From: Patescibacteria group bacterium
Lineage (GTDB): Bacteria > Patescibacteriota > Patescibacteriia > UBA2591 > PGYQ01
Length of the DNA stretch: 7,497 bases
Direction of reading: 5' to 3'
NCBI GenBank assembly: GCA_020061725.1
Contig: JAGUXS010000072.1
Span: forward strand, 1-7,497
Below the pieces are notes generated by a model. That model searched no databases. It had not been told where the DNA came from and was given only the letters and a program-made list of their open reading frames with translations. Position numbers and translations under genes: made by a program. Positions 1 through 5,196 of the stretch are shown one piece after another; within the stretch, counting starts at the first letter, position 1; each line of letters opens with the position of its first letter.

Positions 1-50
1 AATTTAACTAATAAGGATATTTTACTGGCAGTGATAATTTGGTATAAGAA

Positions 51-54
51 AGGA
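51..54 (+). promoter_or_regulatory. Ribosome binding site choosing the ATG at 61
   Basis: AGGA, within AAAGGA, lies 6 nt before the ATG at 61. An in-frame GTG at 31 would add ten residues but has no comparable site upstream. The ATG is therefore the better start. This is the only clear Shine-Dalgarno-like element before any gene in the window. Confidence 0.6.
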
Positions 55-60
55 AACACA

Positions 61-519
61 ATGTTGAATTTAGCTAAAAGGTGGGGAGATAAAATATGGG
101 AATTTTATCAAAAAAATCCAAAAGAATTTATAGAAAAATATTTTGATAAAGATATGCATGTGGAAAAAGTAAAAGCAGATTTATTGGAATATGGATCTTT
201 TGAAAAACGGTTTGGTTTTAAAACTAAAAAAATCGGAGATTATGATTATATGGATGCTAAATTAAGAATTATCTATGATATGGAAGATAAACAATTAGAC
301 AGAAAAAAAAAGATACAATTTTGGGTTTACACAAATGATCTTGGCAATTCAAAAAAAAATAGACAAGCTAATTATTTATTAGCAAAAGATATTATTGAAG
401 AATGGGAAAAAGCAGGATTGCCTGTTTATAAAAAATTTGGCAATCTTTCAGAAGAAGAAAAACAAGAAATTTTAGAAATAGCTAAAGATGAAAAAAAATT
501 AAAAGAATTTTTGGAATAA
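61..519 (+). CDS. Hypothetical charged, probably soluble protein
   Basis: This encodes a 152-residue protein that I do not recognise. It is rich in Lys and Glu, with many Tyr, Trp and Phe in the first half, and looks mostly helical. No signal peptide, membrane segment, Cys pair or nucleotide-binding motif is visible. The N-terminal part carries a WxFYxKNPKEFIEKYF stretch. The C-terminal third (IIEEWEKAGLPVYKKF, then an EEEKQEILEIAKDEKKLKEF helix) looks like a helical tail. The start is the ATG at 61 because of the AGGA before it. The stop follows a T5 run at 508-512; dropping one T there would extend the protein by about 33 similarly charged residues to the stop at 608, so the present C-terminus may be the product of a frameshift. 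It lies 143 bp upstream of fusA on the same strand and no functional link is evident. That it is a real gene is fairly sure; its function is unknown. Confidence 0.7.
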   Translation: MLNLAKRWGDKIWEFYQKNPKEFIEKYFDKDMHVEKVKADLLEYGSFEKRFGFKTKKIGDYDYMDAKLRIIYDMEDKQLDRKKKIQFWVYTNDLGNSKKNRQANYLLAKDIIEEWEKAGLPVYKKFGNLSEEEKQEILEIAKDEKKLKEFLE

Positions 520-610
520 TTTATCACAAAGAAGATTTATAAAAAAAGAATTTTTAGAAAAGCGAGATAAAAAAGAAAGAGAAGCAAAGAAAAAATATAA
601 TTTGGATTAA
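512..610 (+). other. Possible out-of-frame C-terminal continuation of the hypothetical gene
   Basis: The frame entered by skipping one T of the T5 run at 508-512 stays open for 32 codons and ends at TAA 608-610. It contains no ATG or GTG, and its only TTG (602) is two codons before the stop, so it cannot be an independent gene. It reads as Lys/Arg/Glu-rich sequence including KKEFLEKRDKKERE, matching the composition of the protein before it. The other two plus-strand frames here hit stops sooner. It may be the true C-terminus, lost by a one-base insertion or an assembly error, or a decayed remnant. Confidence 0.4.
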
Positions 611-622
611 TTTTTATTTTTA

Positions 623-651
623 TTGTCATTTTAACTTTTAAAAAGTTTAGA
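623..651 (+). promoter_or_regulatory. Weak sigma70-like promoter candidate for fusA
   Basis: TTGTCA (623-628, 5/6 to the consensus -35) is followed after 17 nt by TTTAGA (646-651, only 3/6 to the -10). Transcription would start a few bases before the fusA ATG, giving an almost leaderless mRNA. A short inverted repeat, AACTTTT-A-AAAAGTT (633-647), sits in the spacer and could be an operator or chance in AT-rich DNA. The -10 match is poor, so this is tentative. Confidence 0.3.
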
Positions 652-662
652 AATTTATTTTT

Positions 663-2735
663 ATGAACTATCCTTTAATAAGAACAAGAAACATCGGAAT
701 AATCGCTCATATTGACGCTGGGAAAACTACGGTGACCGAGCGAATTTTATATTACACTGGAAAAAAACACAAAATTGGCGAAGTTCATGAAGGCGCGGCT
801 GAAATGGATTGGATGGAACAAGAAAAAGAGCGTGGGATTACCATTACTTCCGCGGCAACAACTTGTTTTTGGAAAGATTGCAAAATTAATATTATTGACA
901 CCCCGGGGCACGTTGATTTTACTGTTGAAGTGGAAAGAAGTCTTCGAGTGCTTGATGGTGGAGCTGTTATTTTTGACGGAGTGGCTGGAGTGGAGCCTCA
1001 ATCTGAAACTGTTTGGCATCAAGCGGATAAATATCATGTGCCTCGTCTTGCTTTTATTAATAAAATGGATCGAATGGGAGCTGATTTTTATGCTGATTTA
1101 GATTCAATTTATGAAAGATTAAGTCCAAACGCGCATCCAATTCAATTACCTATTGGCGCTGAAGAAAATTTTAAAGGCGTAATAGATTTATTAAAACAAA
1201 AAGCTATTATTTCTACGGATAAAATGGGTAAAGAAATAGAAGAACAAGAAATTCCAGAAGAAATGAAAAAAAGGGTAAAAGAATATCGCAATAAATTAAT
1301 TGAAGCGATTATTGAAAATGATGATAATTTAATGAGCCAATTTTTAGAAGGGAAAGAAATTCCAATTGAAGATTTAAAAAAAATTTTAAGAAAAGCGACA
1401 ATTGAAAATAAAATAATTCCGGTTCTTTGCGGTTCGGCCTTAAAAAATAAAGGGGTGCAATTATTATTAGACGCGGTTGTTGATTATTTACCTTCTCCAA
1501 TTGAGTTACTTCCGGTAGAAGGAGAAAATTTAAAAACAAAAGAAAAAGAAATAAGAAAAGCCGATGAACAAGAACCTTTATCCGCGATAGCTTTTAAAAT
1601 TGCCACAGATCCTTTTATTGGAACCCTTTGTTTTGTTAGAGTTTATTCTGGAGTAATTAAAGCCGGTTCTTATGTTTTTAACGCAAGTAAAGAAAAAAAA
1701 GAAAGAATCGGACGCATTGTTAGAATGCACGCTAATCATCGAGAAGAAATTTCTGAAATTTCCACGGGCGATATTGCTGCAGTAGTCGGATTAAAAGAAA
1801 CAACAACTGGAAATACTTTAACCGATATAAATCATCCGATTGTTTTAGAATCAATAATTTTTCCAGAGCCGGTTATTTCTATTGCAATTGAACCAAAAAC
1901 AAAACAAGATCAAGAAAAAATGGGAATAGCTTTGGCAAAATTATCCGCCGAAGATCCGACTTTTAAAATTAAAACCGATGAAGAAACTAAACAAACAATT
2001 ATTTCTGGAATGGGGGAGTTGCATTTAGAAATTATTGTTGATCGAATGAAAAGAGAATTTAATGTTGAAGCAAATATTGGAGCCCCTCAGGTGGCTTACA
2101 AAGAAACAATTACAAAAGAAGCTATTGGCGAAGGAAAATATATTCATCAATCCGGAGGACGTGGTCAATACGGACATTGCTGGCTTAGAGTTGAACCGCA
2201 AGAAAGAGGCAAAGGGTTTGAATTTATTAATGAATTAAAGGGGGGGGCTATTCCAAGAGAATATGTCCCAGCTATTGAAAAAGGAATAAAAGAATGTATG
2301 GAAACTGGAATTTTAGCTAATTATCCAATGGTCGATTTTAAAGTAGCGGTCTATGATGGTTCTTTTCATGAAGTTGATTCTTCAGAAATAGCGTTTAAAA
2401 TAGCGGCAAATCGTGGATTACAAATTGCGGCTAAAGCGGCTGGATTAATTCTTTTGGAACCAATTATGAAAATGGAAGTAGTTGTTCCAGAAGATTTTGT
2501 CGGAGAAATTATCGGAGATATAAGTTCTAAAAGAGGCCAAATTTTACAAATGAGCGACAGAGGAAATATGAAAATTGTTGACGCTGAAGTTCCTTTGGCA
2601 AGCATGTTTGGTTATGTCACTAATTTACGTTCTATTAGTCAAGGAAGAGCGTCTTATTCAATGGAATTTTCTCATTACGCTCCAGTTCCACAAAATGTAA
2701 CAGAAGAAATTGTTGGAAAAAATACTAAAACATAA
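663..2735 (+). CDS. fusA: Translation elongation factor G (EF-G)
   Basis: Cytoplasmic GTPase that drives tRNA-mRNA translocation and, with ribosome recycling factor, splits post-termination ribosomes. At 690 residues it is full length for the family. The GTPase domain comes first: P-loop AHIDAGKT (15-22), switch I with EKERGITI (54-61), DTPGH (79-83, with the catalytic His83), NKMD (133-136) and the CGSALKNKG G5 region. A G' insertion separates the last two. Domain II follows (about 290-400), then III (about 400-480, SGMGELHLE), IV (about 480-600, GGRGQYGH and GGAIPREYVPA) and V (about 605-680, EPIMKMEVVVP to GRASYSMEFSHYAPVP). The ATG gives the usual short N-terminus ending in TRNIGIIAHIDAGKT. 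No Shine-Dalgarno precedes it; the leader is U-rich. The usual str-operon partners (rpsL, rpsG, tuf) are not beside it here. The gene looks intact and is probably the sole canonical EF-G, though copy number cannot be judged from this window. Confidence 0.98.
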   Translation: MNYPLIRTRNIGIIAHIDAGKTTVTERILYYTGKKHKIGEVHEGAAEMDWMEQEKERGITITSAATTCFWKDCKINIIDTPGHVDFTVEVERSLRVLDGGAVIFDGVAGVEPQSETVWHQADKYHVPRLAFINKMDRMGADFYADLDSIYERLSPNAHPIQLPIGAEENFKGVIDLLKQKAIISTDKMGKEIEEQEIPEEMKKRVKEYRNKLIEAIIENDDNLMSQFLEGKEIPIEDLKKILRKATIENKIIPVLCGSALKNKGVQLLLDAVVDYLPSPIELLPVEGENLKTKEKEIRKADEQEPLSAIAFKIATDPFIGTLCFVRVYSGVIKAGSYVFNASKEKKERIGRIVRMHANHREEISEISTGDIAAVVGLKETTTGNTLTDINHPIVLESIIFPEPVISIAIEPKTKQDQEKMGIALAKLSAEDPTFKIKTDEETKQTIISGMGELHLEIIVDRMKREFNVEANIGAPQVAYKETITKEAIGEGKYIHQSGGRGQYGHCWLRVEPQERGKGFEFINELKGGAIPREYVPAIEKGIKECMETGILANYPMVDFKVAVYDGSFHEVDSSEIAFKIAANRGLQIAAKAAGLILLEPIMKMEVVVPEDFVGEIIGDISSKRGQILQMSDRGNMKIVDAEVPLASMFGYVTNLRSISQGRASYSMEFSHYAPVPQNVTEEIVGKNTKT

Positions 2736-2754
2736 AAATATGAAAGGTGTTTTT

Positions 2755-2766
2755 TTAAGATCTTAA
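2755..2766. repeat. Perfect 12-bp palindrome between fusA and frr
   Basis: TTAAGATCTTAA is a perfect loopless palindrome 19 bp after the fusA stop and upstream of the putative frr promoter. It has no loop or following T tract, so it is a poor terminator. It could be a dimeric-regulator site or chance. Confidence 0.3.
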
Positions 2767-2781
2767 GATTAGAAATTTATA

Positions 2782-2810
2782 TTGTCTATTTTTGTGTTTT
2801 AATTTTTAAT
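2782..2810 (+). promoter_or_regulatory. Sigma70-like promoter candidate for frr
   Basis: TTGTCT (2782-2787, 4/6) is followed after 17 nt by TTTAAT (2805-2810, 5/6 to TATAAT). A start about 7 nt downstream would give a leader of roughly 15 nt before the frr ATG at 2832. This is better than the fusA candidate but based only on motif matches in very AT-rich DNA. Confidence 0.4.
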
Positions 2811-2813
2811 TTC

Positions 2814-2827
2814 ATAATTCTTAATTT
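2814..2827 (-). repeat. Inverted copy of the 14-bp intergenic repeat, 5' of frr
   Basis: The plus strand reads ATAATTCTTAATTT, the exact reverse complement of AAATTAAGAATTAT at 3390-3403 just after frr. The two copies bracket frr in opposite orientations. This copy lies 4 bp before the frr ATG, so it would be in the mRNA leader if the promoter at 2782-2810 is right. Confidence 0.5.
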
Positions 2828-2831
2828 TTTT

Positions 2832-3377
2832 ATGATTGAATTGCAGAAATTAGAATTTGAAAAAGTGATTAATTTTTTTGAAAAAGACTTGGAAAAACTT
2901 AGAATTGGTCGAGCAAATCCGGCTTTGGTTGAAAATTTAATGGTTGAAGCTTATAACACGCAAATGCCCCTTAAACAATTGGCAAATATTAATGTGTCTG
3001 ATATAAAAACAATTATTATTCAACCTTGGGACAAAGGTCTTTCAAAAGAAATCGGAAAAGCCATTTCAATATCTAATTTAAATCTTCCTTGGTTGACAGA
3101 AGGGGAAATAATAAGAATAAATATTCCGCCAATGACCGAACAATTAAGAAAAGAAGTTGCTATAATAATTCATCAAAAAGCCGAGCAAGTCAGAGTAAAT
3201 ATTCGACAATTAAGAGATGAAATAAGAAATAAAATACAACAACAAGAGCGAGAAAAACAAATTTCAGAAGATGAAAAATATCGCCATTTTAAAAATCTTG
3301 ATAAAATTACCGATGAATATAATGAAAAAATTAAAAATATAGCAGAAAAAAAAGAAAAAGAAATAATGACGATTTAA
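2832..3377 (+). CDS. frr: Ribosome recycling factor (RRF)
   Basis: RRF binds the ribosome after peptide release and, with EF-G, separates the subunits. The 181-residue length is close to the roughly 185 usual for the family. Visible hallmarks are LRIGRANPALVENL near residues 23-36 (family LRTGRASPALLD), the alpha/beta domain with WDKGLSKEIGKAI and NIPPMTEQLRKEV (97-109), and the long C-terminal helix with VRVNIRQLRDEI and EREKQISEDEKYR. Arg128 aligns with the essential E. coli Arg132. The usually strong RRDAND that starts there reads RDEIRN here, which is a divergent spot. The ATG gives a normal N-terminus. No Shine-Dalgarno is present; seven T residues immediately precede the ATG. It lies 96 bp after fusA and 104 bp before rseP. 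In many bacteria uppS, cdsA and dxr separate frr from rseP, but here they are absent. Confidence 0.96.
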   Translation: MIELQKLEFEKVINFFEKDLEKLRIGRANPALVENLMVEAYNTQMPLKQLANINVSDIKTIIIQPWDKGLSKEIGKAISISNLNLPWLTEGEIIRINIPPMTEQLRKEVAIIIHQKAEQVRVNIRQLRDEIRNKIQQQEREKQISEDEKYRHFKNLDKITDEYNEKIKNIAEKKEKEIMTI

Positions 3378-3382
3378 AAAAT

Positions 3383-3424
3383 GAATTATAAATTAAGAAT
3401 TATAAATGCAGAATTATAGGGATT
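3383..3424 (+). repeat. Three tandem copies of a 14-bp AT-rich unit
   Basis: Units begin at 3383, 3397 and 3411 with GAATTATAAATTAA, GAATTATAAATGCA and GAATTATAGGGATT. The first two match at 12 of 14 positions and all three share GAATTATA. A 7-bp tandem pair, TGAAAAT twice (3427-3440), follows directly. The junction of the first two units contains the 14-mer found inverted upstream of frr. An ATG at 3381 opens only 12 codons through this block, and the 14-bp period is not a multiple of three, so coding is unlikely. Confidence 0.6.
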
Positions 3425-3456
3425 AATGAAAATTGAAAATTATGACATTGCCTTTT

Positions 3457-3487
3457 GTGTTTTTATGTTTCTAGTGTTTTTATGTTT
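3457..3487 (+). repeat. 14-bp direct repeat spanning the rseP start
   Basis: GTGTTTTTATGTTT occurs at 3457-3470 and again at 3474-3487, separated by CTA, giving a period of 17 bp. The second copy contains the chosen rseP ATG (3482). The first contains an ATG at 3465 that is out of frame with rseP and opens an 8-codon ORF (MFLVFLCF, stop 3489-3491) overlapping the rseP start. Confidence 0.65.
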
Positions 3488-4591
3488 TTAACTGTTATTA
3501 TTTTTATTTTAATTTTAAGTTTATTAGTATTTGTCCATGAGTTTGGGCATTTTTTTGTTGCTCGAAAAATGGGTGTTACTGTAGAAGAATTTGGTCTTGG
3601 TTTTCCTCCACGAATTTTTGGTATAAAAAAGGAGGGGACGCTTTATTCTTTAAATTGGATTCCTTTGGGAGGATTTTGTAAAATTAAAGGAGATGAAGGA
3701 GGAGATCCTTCTGAAAAAGACAGTTTTGCTTCAAAAAGAGTTAGAGTGAAAATGGCGATTATTTCCGCGGGAGTGGTAATGAATGTTTTTTTGGCATTTG
3801 TGTTATTTTCTATTGGATTTATGATTGGTTTTCCGCAAGCTATAAATGAAAAAATAATTCAGGGGGCAAAAAAAGTTAGTCAACCACAAATTCAAATTAT
3901 GTCGATTTCAAAAGCCTCTCCAGCCGAAAAAGCCGGAATTCAAGCAGGAGATATTATTTTTGAAATAGATGGACAAAAATTTAAAGAAGTTTCTTTATTC
4001 CAAAAATATGTAAAAGATTTAGAAAATGAAGTTTTAATAAAAATCAAAAGAGGGGATCAAATTTTAGAAAAAAAAATTTACCCAGAATTTTCTGAAAAAG
4101 TTGACGGAAAAATAATAGGAGTTCAGTTGGCAAACATTAGTGTTGTTTCTTATTCTTGGTATAAAGCTATTTATTTGGGAGCTAAAACCACAATTTTTTT
4201 AACTTTTGAAATAATAAAAGTTTTTTGTTTATTGATTAAAAATTTAATTATTCATCAAACAATGACAGAAGATATTGCCGGACCAATTGGAATTGCTGTA
4301 ATGACAGGACAAATAACTAAATTGGGATTTATTTATATTCTTCAATTTATCGCTTTACTTTCTTTAAATTTAGCGATAATTAATTTTATTCCATTTCCGG
4401 CGTTAGATGGCGGAAGGATATTTTTTTTAGTGATTGAAAAAATTAGAGGCAAAGCAATTAATCAAGAAATAGAAAATATAACCCATAATATTGGATTTAT
4501 TTTATTAATGTTATTAATAGTAATAGTTACCTATCAAGATATAACTAAATTTGGCGGAAAAATTTGGACAGCGATTAAAAATTTATTTTAA
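3482..4591 (+). CDS. rseP: Site-2 family intramembrane zinc metalloprotease, RseP-like
   Basis: M50-family membrane protease that cuts transmembrane segments within the bilayer, classically of anti-sigma factors and of leftover signal peptides. The protein is 369 residues. TM1 (about 1-18) runs straight into the catalytic HEFGH (19-23). A second hydrophobic stretch (about 88-115) contains SAGVVMNVFLAF, the family's AGxxxN region. A single PDZ domain lies around 133-205 (SKASPAEKAGIQAGDIIFEIDG). The second active-site motif, NFIPFPALDGGR, has Asp309 as zinc ligand after TM3 (about 282-305), and a last TM is near 337-352. The ATG at 3482 was chosen because MFLTVIIFILILSLLVFVHEFGH is the usual family N-terminus. 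An in-frame TTG at 3455 would add nine residues with no family support. No Shine-Dalgarno is visible. The natural substrate cannot be told from the window. It ends 5 bp from the convergent scpB stop. Confidence 0.95.
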   Translation: MFLTVIIFILILSLLVFVHEFGHFFVARKMGVTVEEFGLGFPPRIFGIKKEGTLYSLNWIPLGGFCKIKGDEGGDPSEKDSFASKRVRVKMAIISAGVVMNVFLAFVLFSIGFMIGFPQAINEKIIQGAKKVSQPQIQIMSISKASPAEKAGIQAGDIIFEIDGQKFKEVSLFQKYVKDLENEVLIKIKRGDQILEKKIYPEFSEKVDGKIIGVQLANISVVSYSWYKAIYLGAKTTIFLTFEIIKVFCLLIKNLIIHQTMTEDIAGPIGIAVMTGQITKLGFIYILQFIALLSLNLAIINFIPFPALDGGRIFFLVIEKIRGKAINQEIENITHNIGFILLMLLIVIVTYQDITKFGGKIWTAIKNLF

Positions 4592-4596
4592 AAAAA

Positions 4597-5151
4597 CTAA
4601 TTTTCTTTTTTAATTTCTTTTAAAAATTCTTCTAAACTTTTATTTTGAGAAAGTTTGTCGTAATCTGGGAGTTGTTTAATGTCATTGATTCCTAAATAAC
4701 GCATAAAGTCAAAAGTAATTGTATAAAAAATTAAATTTAATTTTTTATCTTCATTAGTTTCAATTAATCCTTTAATTAACAAATTTCTTAAAATTAAACC
4801 GCAATTAATCCCTCTAATTTGTTCTAATTCTGGTTTAGTAATTGGTCCGCGATAAGCAATAATGGTTAATGTTTCCAAAGAAGGTCGACTTAATTCTCCA
4901 GTCATTTCTTCTTTTAAAAATTTTTGAATTATTTCGGCATTTTGAGGATTGGTTGTCATTTGATATTGTGAATTATTTTTAATAATTTGAATTCCTTTAT
5001 TTGGATTATCATTATATTCTTTTATTAATTCTTGAATTTTTTCTTCTATTTCTTTTTCTTTAACTTTCACAAATTGTGAAAGTTTTTTTATTGAAAAGGG
5101 TTTATTGGAAACAAAAAGCAAACTTTCAATTGTAGATTTTAGATTAAACAT
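4597..5151 (-). CDS. scpB: Segregation and condensation protein B
   Basis: ScpB is the dimeric winged-helix (kite) subunit that binds the kleisin ScpA and regulates the SMC condensin during chromosome compaction and segregation. The protein is 184 residues, normal for the family. The N-terminal winged helix (about 1-80) begins with IESLLFVSNKPFSIKKL. The second (about 85-165) carries the signature LSRPSLETLTIIAYRGPITKPELEQIRG (87-114), followed by LRNLLIKGLIE. The usual GRPxLYxTT hairpin is altered to DKKLNLIFYTIT, and the end (YLGINDIKQLPDYDKL) matches the family's YFGI...LPD pattern. The start is an ATG preceded by AT-rich sequence without a Shine-Dalgarno. It lies 45 bp downstream of metG on the same strand, so co-transcription is likely. 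scpA and smc are not in the window. The stop is TAG, the only non-TAA stop here. Confidence 0.93.
   Translation of the reverse strand: MFNLKSTIESLLFVSNKPFSIKKLSQFVKVKEKEIEEKIQELIKEYNDNPNKGIQIIKNNSQYQMTTNPQNAEIIQKFLKEEMTGELSRPSLETLTIIAYRGPITKPELEQIRGINCGLILRNLLIKGLIETNEDKKLNLIFYTITFDFMRYLGINDIKQLPDYDKLSQNKSLEEFLKEIKKEN
5062..5089 (+). terminator. Hairpin plus T7 on the plus strand, inside scpB
   Basis: AACTTTCACAA (5062-5072), one A, then TTGTGAAAGTT (5074-5084) form a perfect 11-bp-arm inverted repeat. On the plus strand it runs into seven T residues (5083-5089). That is the geometry of an intrinsic terminator for transcripts coming from rseP, about 470 nt past its stop and antisense to scpB codons about 23-30. 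The stem is only about 27% GC, so strength is doubtful. Alternatively it is a binding site near the scpB start, or a codon coincidence. Confidence 0.4.
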
Positions 5152-5196
5152 AATAAAATATTAAAAATATTGGAAGTAAAATTTCTAATATAAAAA

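Noticed and set aside
21..48. Extended -10 TGGTATAAG (40-48) with TTTACT upstream as promoter of the first gene
   Set aside because: Transcription would start at about 55, downstream of the AGGA site that best explains the ATG at 61; the two readings conflict and the -35 is poor.
747..1037. Minus-strand open frames within fusA (also 1309-1539 and 2366-2605) and the plus-strand frame 775-1101
   Set aside because: Shadows of the fusA coding frame; products have no family features and fusA is unambiguous.
2740..2766. 8-codon ORF (MKGVFLRS) after fusA
   Set aside because: Very short, no ribosome site, and it only reads through the palindrome; expected by chance in this DNA.
3381..3419. 12-codon ORF (MNYKLRIINAEL) after frr
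   Set aside because: It lies entirely in the 14-bp tandem repeat, whose period breaks the frame; no upstream signal.
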